Part shown: positions 22,947 through 29,380 of the stretch, piece by piece | Position numbering within the stretch: position 1 is the first letter of the stretch | How the letters are laid out: every line of letters begins with the position of its first letter | DNA from: UBA288 sp964461885 | GTDB taxonomy: Archaea > Halobacteriota > Methanomicrobia > Methanomicrobiales > Methanospirillaceae | Assembly: GCA_964461885.1 (NCBI GenBank) | Contig: CAYWVY010000013.1 | Coordinates: 1 to 36,689 of the forward strand | Direction: 5' to 3' | Length of the DNA stretch: 36,689 nucleotides | The notes under the pieces: model-generated | Database searches by the model: none | The model's input: only the letters and a program-made list of their open reading frames with translations | What the model was told of the DNA's origin: nothing | Translations under genes and position numbers: made by a program

Positions 22947-23780
22947 ATGATCGAGTACCTCGTCCTCGCCTCGGCCCTCGCCTTCGCCCTCTTCCTCGTG
23001 CCTGGACTTCACCGCCGGTACGTGGGAGTCGCGGGCTGGGCGGGGATGGTGCTCGTGCTCGTCGCGCTCCTGCCCGAGTTCGCGGCCGAGAACAACTTCG
23101 TCTACCCGGCCATCACGATCGCAGCGCTCCCGTTCCTCTGGATCACCGCCCGGCGGCTTCTCTCCGGCGATGCGCGGGTCGAGGCCCTGACGCGCGCCGC
23201 CGCCATCGCATTCGTGCTCTACGCGCCCTTCGCGTTCTACGCACCCCTTGGCACCTGGCTGATCGGGGTCGTGGTCGGCCAGCTCTCCTGGGTGCTGGGG
23301 GCGATCGGCTTTCCGGCCCCACTCTGGGCCTGGAACATCTTCATCCACAACGGCCTCCGCGTCGAGATCATCCTGGCCTGCACGGGGATCCAGTCGATCG
23401 CGATCATGCTCGGGGTCGCGTTCGCCGTCCCAACCACGCTCCGCCAGAAGGTGCTCGCGTTCCTCTTCGTCGTGCCTGTCATCTGGGTGCTGAACATGGT
23501 CCGGAACGTCTTCGTCATCATCGCGTACACGGAGCAGTGGTTCCCGTACCTGCCGCAGATCGCCAGCAACGGCGAGTTCGGGTACGAGTCGTTCTTCTGG
23601 GCGCACAACGTGCTCGCCGAGCTCGGCGCGCTCGTGGTCCTTATCCTGATCGCCTGGGCCCTCTTCAGGATCATCCCGGCCCTCGGCGAGCTCGCGGCCG
23701 ACCTGGTCGAGGTCTACTGGGGCGACCTCAGGCGAGCCGTCGGTAGAGATAGAGCACCCGCTCGACGGCCGAGAGGTTAG
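22947..23780 (+). CDS. artA: Archaeosortase (ArtA-like), membrane transpeptidase for C-terminal sorting signals
   Basis: 277 aa with about eight membrane segments. Archaeosortase A processes proteins carrying a PGF-CTERM tail and attaches them to a membrane lipid. The catalytic cysteine motif LACTGIQSIA places Cys145; VRNVFVI carries Arg186, exactly 41 residues later as in the characterised haloarchaeal enzyme; FFWAHN provides His220 as the likely third residue. The first two assignments are clear, the third is inference from the exosortase pattern. The gene is convergent with a CDP-alcohol phosphatidyltransferase and overlaps its end by 53 nt. The last 25 residues are Arg-rich and look non-conserved. 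Confidence 0.9.
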   Translation: MIEYLVLASALAFALFLVPGLHRRYVGVAGWAGMVLVLVALLPEFAAENNFVYPAITIAALPFLWITARRLLSGDARVEALTRAAAIAFVLYAPFAFYAPLGTWLIGVVVGQLSWVLGAIGFPAPLWAWNIFIHNGLRVEIILACTGIQSIAIMLGVAFAVPTTLRQKVLAFLFVVPVIWVLNMVRNVFVIIAYTEQWFPYLPQIASNGEFGYESFFWAHNVLAELGALVVLILIAWALFRIIPALGELAADLVEVYWGDLRRAVGRDRAPARRPRG

Positions 23781-24378
23781 TGCCGGCCGCGATCAGCACG
23801 ACCGCGACGGCCATGGCGGGGTACCCCACCACGAGGGACGCGGCCCCCGCGAGGCAGAGCACGAGCACGGTCTCGGGCCGGCCGAAGAACCCGACGCCCT
23901 CGAGCGGGTCCTGGATCTTCCCCTCGTCGCGCGCGTCGTAGCCGACTTCGGCGTACACCACGGGCTTGATGAAGGTGTTCATCAGCGAGCCGACGATCGC
24001 GAGCATCACGACTCCCGCGTCGGCAACGGGCGGCACGGGCAGGACGGCCGAGAGGATCGGGATCCCCGAGAGCCCGATCCCGAGCAGGACGGCGGCATCG
24101 ACGTACTTGTCCACGATCCAGTCGAAGACGGCGCCGAAGCAGGAGTGCTGGTGAGTGAGACGGGCCACGACACCGTCCGCGAGGTCGAGCACGGCCGAGG
24201 CGAAGAGGAGGAGGGCCCCGATAAAAAAATGGCGCGACGCGAAGAGCGCGGCGCAGGCGAGGCCGAAGAGGAGTGAGAGGAGCGAGAGCTGGTTCGGTGT
24301 CAGCTGCAGCCGGACAAACCGGTCCAGGAACGGCTCGATGTACTGCCGGAGCCTGGGCCGGAGCGCAGTAATGTTCAC
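23728..24378 (-). CDS. CDP-alcohol phosphatidyltransferase family membrane protein (216 aa)
   Basis: The family signature is complete: Asp65, Asp68-Gly69, Ala72-Arg73, Gly82, Asp86, Asp90 (DLADGVVAR then FGAVFDWIVD). Six membrane helices are expected. Enzymes of this family exchange CMP of a CDP-lipid for an alcohol, such as serine, inositol phosphate or glycerol phosphate, making archaeal polar lipids. The acceptor cannot be told from sequence. Its tail-to-tail overlap with the archaeosortase gene is notable because lipid headgroup synthesis is needed for archaeosortase anchoring in haloarchaea. Confidence 0.9.
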   Translation of the reverse strand: MNITALRPRLRQYIEPFLDRFVRLQLTPNQLSLLSLLFGLACAALFASRHFFIGALLLFASAVLDLADGVVARLTHQHSCFGAVFDWIVDKYVDAAVLLGIGLSGIPILSAVLPVPPVADAGVVMLAIVGSLMNTFIKPVVYAEVGYDARDEGKIQDPLEGVGFFGRPETVLVLCLAGAASLVVGYPAMAVAVVLIAAGTNLSAVERVLYLYRRLA

Positions 24379-24414
24379 GCCGTCTCCACTGCGGCCCCCG
24401 TGCCGAAGGCCGTT

Positions 24415-24447
24415 CTTATGATCTCGGCTTCGCCCCCGGATAAAAGC
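24415..24447 (-). promoter_or_regulatory. Candidate TATA elements for the CDP-alcohol phosphatidyltransferase gene
   Basis: Two A/T-rich minus-strand stretches, CTTTTATCC (about 24439-24447) and ATCATAAGA (about 24415-24423), lie 40-65 nt before the ATG at 24378. I cannot decide between them. Confidence 0.3.
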
Positions 24448-24470
24448 AGGGGTCGCGCCGGACCGCGCCC

Positions 24471-24480
24471 CTTTTTATCT
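24471..24480 (+). promoter_or_regulatory. TATA-like box for the riboflavin reductase gene
   Basis: CTTTTTATCT lies about 37-43 nt before the ATG at 24515. An AAGGAG Shine-Dalgarno (24503-24509) sits between them, so this gene seems to have a short leader, unlike most neighbours. Confidence 0.5.
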
Positions 24481-24514
24481 CCCCGGCGCGCACGCCTGAT
24501 ATTAAGGAGTAACC

Positions 24515-25195
24515 ATGCCAGACGATCGCACCCGCCCGCACGTGCTGATGATGTCCGAGATCACGGCCGATGGGAAGCTGACCCTGAAGCGTGGGGCATC
24601 GAGCAAGCGGCTGATGAAGTTCATGGCCCCGGAGACGGAGGTGCTCCTCCACAAGACCCGGGCGGCCTGCGACGCCATCATGGTCGGGTCGAACACGATC
24701 CGGATCGACAACTCCTACCTGACCGTCCGGTACATCGAGGGGAAGAGCCCTATCCGGGTGATCCCCTCCTCGGACGCCTCCCTGCCCCCGAACGCGAACG
24801 TGCTCAAGCCTGACGCGCCGACCGTGATCGCTGTCTCGGCCCGGGCCCCGGCCGACCGCGTGGCGGCGCTCCGGGAAGCGGGCGTCGGTGTCATCGTCGC
24901 GGGCGAGGAGCAGGTGGACCTGCCCCTGCTGATGGAGCGGCTCGTCGAGGACTACGGGGTAAGGCGGATGATGATCGAGGGCGGCCCGACCCTGAACTGG
25001 CACATGCTCCACCACCGGCTCGTGGACGAGATCCGGCTGATCCATCTCCCGTTCATCGTCGGCGGCGAGGACACCCCCTCGCTCGTGGGCGGCATGCGGA
25101 TCGACTCGGAGGAGGAGATGATCCGGCTCTCGCTCAAGGCCCATTATCTCTGCGGCACGAACCTCGTGACCGAGTACGACGTGGTCTATCTTTAG
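24515..25195 (+). CDS. arfC: 2,5-diamino-6-ribosylamino-4(3H)-pyrimidinone 5'-phosphate reductase (riboflavin/F420 pathway)
   Basis: 226 aa RibD C-terminal/dihydrofolate-reductase-like fold. It reduces the ribose of the pyrimidine intermediate with NAD(P)H, the archaeal third step of riboflavin synthesis and thus needed for flavins and coenzyme F420. Family elements: SEITADGKLTL near residue 14, VGSNTIRIDNSYLTVR (about 57-72), MIEGGPTLNWHML (about 152-164), IVGGEDTPSLVGG. A good Shine-Dalgarno fixes the start. The stop overlaps the convergent truD stop by 4 nt. Confidence 0.93.
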   Translation: MPDDRTRPHVLMMSEITADGKLTLKRGASSKRLMKFMAPETEVLLHKTRAACDAIMVGSNTIRIDNSYLTVRYIEGKSPIRVIPSSDASLPPNANVLKPDAPTVIAVSARAPADRVAALREAGVGVIVAGEEQVDLPLLMERLVEDYGVRRMMIEGGPTLNWHMLHHRLVDEIRLIHLPFIVGGEDTPSLVGGMRIDSEEEMIRLSLKAHYLCGTNLVTEYDVVYL

Positions 25196-26463
25196 ACCAT
25201 GCGGAGCGGATCGGCCTTCATGAACTCCCGGCAGATCGTGGTCGCGTAGCGGCCCGGCCCGAGCGTGAACGCGAGGGTCACGGTGGTGCCGTCGATGGCG
25301 ACGTCGACCTCTGCCGCGAGCCGGATGGTGCGGACCGCCCCCGAGAACGGGGTGCCGACCAGTGTGGCCGCCCGGCCGATCCCGGCCTCGTCGACGCCGT
25401 CGGCCTCCATCAGCCGCCGCGTCACCGCGTCGGTCTCGCCGAGCTCGCAAAACGGCTCGCTGCCGGGCATCTGGATCCCGACGGCGGCCCGGCCCCGCTT
25501 CACGAGCTGTCGCGCCGGACCGAGGGTGCGCTCCGCGACCGTGTCGATCCGGCCGTCGGCAAAGACGAGCCGGTCGCCGGTCTCGACCTCATCCAGCTGG
25601 ACTCCGCGGGCGCACCGCGCAGAGAGGGCGCGGTTGAAGAGGTGCGACTGGTACGCCGAGACGAGCATCGAGGCGAGCTTGGGCGGCAGGGCGCGGAGCG
25701 CCCCCGCGAAGTCGTCGGGGGCCCCGGCCAGGTGGTGGAGCATGGCCCGCTCGAACCGGAGGGGGACGGGGAACCGGCAGAGCGCGGCCTTGGGGTCGCG
25801 GTCGGCGAGGTAGGCCTCGCGGGCCGCCCGGACGGGTTCGGCCTCGGTCGGAAACGACTGCCCGATGTAGGCCGTGACCGCCCCCGCCACGTCCCCCGAG
25901 GCGAGGAGGCGGCCGACCAGGTGCGTGACCGGCCGGACCACGCCGAAGCGCTGGAGCCCGACGTAGTTCGGGGCGCCGGCCGCCACCGCGGCCCGGGCTG
26001 CGGAGCAGCGCGCCTCCAGGTCCTCGCCGTCGAAGTCGCGGATCACGAGCCGGAACCGGTTGCCCGCGAGGTCGCCGAGCGCGAGCCCGCGGTTCGCCTG
26101 GCCGAGCGGCTCGAGGAACAGGTCCGGGATCGAGAGGGCGCGGACCGCGTCGGCCTCGACGTGGTAGAGGGCCACGAGCTGGGTCGTCACGGCCCGCCGG
26201 TCCTTGGTGCCCGAGAACGAGATCCGCCGGTGGCTGATGCCGAGCCGGTCGGCGATGGCGCGGACGGCCTTGGACTGCTCCCAGTTCCGCTTCGTCAGCC
26301 GGCAGACGAGGTAGGGGCCGCCGGTCAGGGGCGGCGGGGTCTCGCACTCCTCGACCACGAACTCCTCGGGCGAGGCCCGGATCCGGCCGCCGATGCCGGG
26401 GGCTTCGTTCGCGTACCAGCAGAGGCCGAGCGCACGCTCGATCGGGTCGGACGACGGGATCAT
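25192..26463 (-). CDS. truD: TruD, tRNA pseudouridine-13 synthase
   Basis: 423 aa. Isomerises U13 of tRNA (and, in archaea, position 35 of some tRNAs via the Pus7-like branch). The catalytic motif SGTKDRRAVTTQ places Asp88. The N-terminal EEFVVEE, KRNWEQSKAVRAIA, NYVGLQRFG and YQSHLFNRAL motifs are all present. The ATG overlaps the pth2 stop (ATGA), so the two form a small tRNA-related operon. Confidence 0.95.
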   Translation of the reverse strand: MIPSSDPIERALGLCWYANEAPGIGGRIRASPEEFVVEECETPPPLTGGPYLVCRLTKRNWEQSKAVRAIADRLGISHRRISFSGTKDRRAVTTQLVALYHVEADAVRALSIPDLFLEPLGQANRGLALGDLAGNRFRLVIRDFDGEDLEARCSAARAAVAAGAPNYVGLQRFGVVRPVTHLVGRLLASGDVAGAVTAYIGQSFPTEAEPVRAAREAYLADRDPKAALCRFPVPLRFERAMLHHLAGAPDDFAGALRALPPKLASMLVSAYQSHLFNRALSARCARGVQLDEVETGDRLVFADGRIDTVAERTLGPARQLVKRGRAAVGIQMPGSEPFCELGETDAVTRRLMEADGVDEAGIGRAATLVGTPFSGAVRTIRLAAEVDVAIDGTTVTLAFTLGPGRYATTICREFMKADPLRMV

Positions 26464-26822
26464 AGAAGCGAAAGCCCGCCCGTCACCCGGTCAAGCACCT
26501 CGGAGCGGGCCGGGCCGAGCCCGAGGGCCGTGACCGTGCCCGGGGTGACCTCGGTCAGGCCCGCGTCCTGGATCAGCGCGGTCGGGATCCCCTGCCGCTC
26601 GGCGATCGTCTTCAGCTCGTACAGCGCCTGGAGCGACGGGACCTTCAGCACCACCTTCTTCTGCCCCTCGGCGAACCAGGCGCGCCGCTCGTCCTTGGAC
26701 GCGTGCTCGTACGCGCCCACGGCCGCGTGGGCGATCTGGGCGCACCGCTTGCCGCAGGAGATCTTCAGGTCGGCGCGGATCAGCAGGCACTGCTTGTACC
26801 GGAACTCGGGCTCGGGGGGCAT
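26460..26822 (-). CDS. pth2: Peptidyl-tRNA hydrolase, archaeal type 2
   Basis: 120 aa, typical length. Releases peptides from tRNA that has dropped off the ribosome. Signature: KQCLLIRADLKISCGKRCAQ (the Lys, Gly-Lys and Asp involved in catalysis), AHAAVGAYEHA, KVVLKVPSLQAL, and the C-terminal TVTALGLGPA. I chose the ATG at 26822 since homology starts there; the frame continues 36 codons upstream without conserved features. It overlaps truD by 4 nt. Confidence 0.94.
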   Translation of the reverse strand: MPPEPEFRYKQCLLIRADLKISCGKRCAQIAHAAVGAYEHASKDERRAWFAEGQKKVVLKVPSLQALYELKTIAERQGIPTALIQDAGLTEVTPGTVTALGLGPARSEVLDRVTGGLSLL

Positions 26823-27027
26823 CTCTCGTACTCGATCGCGCTCATCCGAGATAGGCCTGCCGCGCGTGCAGTCCCCGAAATCATGAACCCGAACGGCCAC
26901 TGTAGGAGACACCGAAGGCCAATACAGCATTCACGAGAGCACAAAGGGCTGTTTCGATCCGGCACGTCCCGGCCGATGGCGGGACACACCGGCCCCGTGA
27001 AAAAAGCATGCAGTTAGAGAGATAAAA

Positions 27028-27486
27028 ATGGCAATGCAGCAATCATCGATGCAGGAGTCGATCGTCGACCACATCAAGAAGGACCACCAGAAGACCAACG
27101 AGCACCTGATGGAGCTCGAGAAGCGGGTGCAGGGCCGCCCGAGCTCGGAGAACCCGGTCTTCGCGCCGATGAAGAAGGAGCTGCCCGGGCTCATGTTGGC
27201 TGAGGAGCAGCTGTTCTACCCGCTCCCGGAGCAGGAGATGAAGCAGCAGGTGCAGGACGCGATCAAGGAGCACGACGAGATCCGCCAGCACCTTGAACAC
27301 CTCGCGGCCGAAAACATGCCCGAGGACGAGTGGGCGCGCCACCTCCAGATAATGAAACAGGAGATCCATCACCACGTCCAGGAGGAGGAGAGCAAGCTCC
27401 TGCCGGCGGCCCAGCGGATGCTCGGCGACGAGAAGCTCCGGGAGCTCGGACTCCAGTTCGAGCAGATGGAGAAGCAGGCGAAGTAG
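27028..27486 (+). CDS. Hemerythrin/HHE-domain protein (152 aa)
   Basis: A four-helix bundle with metal-ligand residues: SIVDHIKKDHQKTNEHL (His in helix 1), AEEQLFYPL with Glu, KEHDEIRQHLEH (His/Glu), and EIHHHVQEEESKLLP (His and Glu). Members bind two iron atoms and O2, NO or serve in stress sensing. A purine-rich TTAGAGAG precedes the ATG, and an A-rich GTGAAAAAAGC about 30 nt upstream may be the promoter. Single-gene unit ended by a hairpin terminator. Binding partner unknown. Confidence 0.85.
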   Translation: MAMQQSSMQESIVDHIKKDHQKTNEHLMELEKRVQGRPSSENPVFAPMKKELPGLMLAEEQLFYPLPEQEMKQQVQDAIKEHDEIRQHLEHLAAENMPEDEWARHLQIMKQEIHHHVQEEESKLLPAAQRMLGDEKLRELGLQFEQMEKQAK

Positions 27487-27501
27487 GCCCGATCGGACGC
27501 A

Positions 27502-27540
27502 CCTGCAGCCTCGCTGCAGGACACCACCACCACTTCTTTT
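27502..27540 (+). terminator. Hairpin plus pyrimidine tract after the hemerythrin gene
   Basis: CCTGCAG and CTGCAGG form a perfect 7-bp stem with a CCTCG loop (27502-27520), followed by a C/A/T-rich tract ending CTTCTTTT. Good candidate for an intrinsic terminator. Confidence 0.55.
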
Positions 27541-27546
27541 GGTCGC

Positions 27547-28575
27547 CTACCCGGGGGCTTCGATGACGATATGCGCGCGGCGATACGTGCCGCGGAACCG
27601 GAGCCCCTCGGGATACATGGTCAGGGCGGTCCTGAGCGCCCGGCGGAGATGGCTCTCGCCGCGCGAGTCCACGCCGCCCATGCGGGCCGCGCAGTCGGCC
27701 ACTGCATCCCCGATCGTCGGGTAGATCGCCGGCTCCGCGACCTCGGTGTACGAGATCGCGAACCCGTGCCCGAGAGACTGCAGGACGCGGGCCAGGCTCG
27801 CGGCGTACGGCGGGTCCACGTACGGGGCGCCATGGACGTCGGGCCACTGCGCGGCCAGAAAGCGGATCTGCGGCGGGGCGCTCTCGGGCCAGAAGAGGTG
27901 GAGTTCGTGCTTCGCCAGGCCGAGGAGCCCTTCGAGCGTCGCCTCCACCATCGGGGTGTAGAGCGCGGCTGAGCCGAGGACCAGGTCGAACGGCCCTCCG
28001 GGCGCGGCCACCTCGAACGGCCCCTTCAGAACGGTGACCGACGTCTCGGCCCGCTGTTTCTTGGCGTATTCACGGAGGAATGTTGCATACCGGGTCGAGC
28101 GCGTCGAGACGGTCACCTGCGCGCCGCGACGGGCCATCAGGAACGGCAGGAGCGGCGTGCCCTCCACGATCAGGACCGTGGAGCTCCGGAGTCCCTCTTC
28201 GTCCTGCGTGATCTCGGCGAGGTAGCCCCGGGCCTCATCCATGGCCGGCCGGGCGTTGAGGGCGATGTCCTCGAGCGCAGTCCCCGGCCGGAGCGGCAAG
28301 AGGTGCGGCGTGGCCAGGTGCTGGCGCATCCGCTCGGCCCAGGCCCCGGTACATTCCCTCCGCGAGATCTCGCCTCCGTCCATGCCGACCCCTATCGCTC
28401 CCGTCTCCGCGGGCGTGCAGTCCATGTATGCAGCGCGAGTCGTGAAGAGTGTTGCGAAAGGAGCCGGGGGCGGTGCGGGCTCGAAGGCTCCCCTGTTCTC
28501 CTCCAGGGCCCGCCCGATCGCATGAGCGACCAACAAGAGCCCGGGGTGCGTTCTTCCCCTCCGGACGGCGTCCAT
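27547..28575 (-). CDS. SAM-methyltransferase-like protein of unknown function (342 aa)
   Basis: The central part reads as a class I methyltransferase fold: SSTVLIVEGTPLLPFLMARRGAQVTVST corresponds to strand 1, the glycine loop and strand 2 (key parts VLIVEGTP and AQVTVST), then FDLVLGSAALYTP as strand 4. The glycine-rich SAM loop is imperfect, so cofactor binding is uncertain. The N-terminal 130 residues (MDCTPAETGAIGVGMDGGEI and similar) match nothing I know. The start is uncertain: ATG 28575 overlaps a histidine-kinase relic on the other strand, and no Shine-Dalgarno is visible. The true start may be some codons later. Confidence 0.6.
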   Translation of the reverse strand: MDAVRRGRTHPGLLLVAHAIGRALEENRGAFEPAPPPAPFATLFTTRAAYMDCTPAETGAIGVGMDGGEISRRECTGAWAERMRQHLATPHLLPLRPGTALEDIALNARPAMDEARGYLAEITQDEEGLRSSTVLIVEGTPLLPFLMARRGAQVTVSTRSTRYATFLREYAKKQRAETSVTVLKGPFEVAAPGGPFDLVLGSAALYTPMVEATLEGLLGLAKHELHLFWPESAPPQIRFLAAQWPDVHGAPYVDPPYAASLARVLQSLGHGFAISYTEVAEPAIYPTIGDAVADCAARMGGVDSRGESHLRRALRTALTMYPEGLRFRGTYRRAHIVIEAPG

Positions 28576-28838
28576 CGATGGAGGAGACCGGGGTGTGGTG
28601 ACGACCGGGCCGCTCCCGGTCGCCCGGAGCGACCCGAGCCAGCTCGCCCGGGTCTTTTCCAACCGGGCCGGGAACGCGGTCACTCTTCCAGCGCCTCCAC
28701 ACGCAGAAGGCGGACAGGGGGATCGGGATCGGCCTCGCGGTGGTCGAGCGGATCGTGAAGCGGCACGGAGGCCGGTGCTGGGTCGCGTCCACGCCGGGCG
28801 AGGGCTCGACCTGTTCCTTCACGATCCCGGCCGCGTGA
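28550..28838 (+). pseudogene. Relic of a sensor histidine kinase C-terminal domain
   Basis: Two pieces of the HATPase domain are readable. From about 28583 the frame gives RGVVTTGPLPVARSDPSQLARVF cut here to its core, GPLPVARSDPSQLARVF, then SNRAGNAVT, the N-box. One base shift later, from about 28683, comes LFQRLHTQKADRG then IGIGLAVVERIVKRHGGRCW and TPGEGSTCSFTIPAA, the F/G2-box region and the terminal strand, ending in a stop at 28838. About 50 residues with the DxGxGI G1-box are missing between the pieces, and nothing of the sensor or HisKA phosphorylation helix is intact upstream. The gene is therefore a deleted, frameshifted remnant and cannot make an active kinase. Confidence 0.75.
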
Positions 28839-29230
28839 AGTGCAGCGGTTCAAGGCCGGTGCCGGCCGGTGACCCTGTCGCGGGCCTGATGGCGGCCTCT
28901 TACGCCGCCGGGGGGGTTCGGCACGGCGCCCCGAGCCCGTCTCGAAGTCCGGACGGCCGGTTCACCGGCAACAGGAGAGCCGTCGCCCGGTTCGGCGAAG
29001 GCCCGGCCGTCGAGCACGGCGGCCGACCCGTACCCCTCCCTGCGCCCGGCCCCGCGCGTACCGTGCCCGGGACGGGTGGGGGCTGCCGAAGGACCGGCAA
29101 CCGGACTGCGATCGCTATCGATCGGCCGGGGGCCGGCCGTGCCGACATTCAATGCTATTCTGAAGATTTCCGCAATTCCAGGCAGGTCCGGGAGAATATC
29201 GGCGGAATCACCATGATGCGGTGTCGCGTT
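28839..29230. other. Intergenic region of about 390 bp, nothing recognised
   Basis: Frames on both strands are open by GC richness but lack codon bias and known motifs. No RNA gene or repeat recognised. Confidence 0.4.
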
Positions 29231-29239
29231 CCCGGGAAA

Positions 29240-29252
29240 CATATATAAATAT
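29240..29252 (+). promoter_or_regulatory. Strong TATA box for the RCC1/Fn3 gene
   Basis: ACATATATAAATATT is a near-ideal archaeal TATA element. It lies about 135 nt before the start codon, so the predicted transcript start near 29270 gives a leader of about 110 nt. Confidence 0.65.
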
Positions 29253-29284
29253 TCATCGGGAATAGGAGCCGTATCCGGCCGGGC

Positions 29285-29312
29285 CATGACGGTCTATTGC
29301 GGCGCCGTCGTG
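29285..29312 (+). promoter_or_regulatory. Hairpin in the 5' leader of the RCC1/Fn3 gene
   Basis: CATGACGG pairs with CCGTCGTG (8 bp, one G-U) around a 12-nt loop, starting about 15 nt after the predicted transcript start. Could affect mRNA stability or translation. Prediction only. Confidence 0.35.
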
Positions 29313-29380
29313 TCAGGGTTCGGCGAGAGTATCAGGGTCAGCTCGGGAACGGAGCCGCGACCCCCGTCAGGAGAGAGTGA

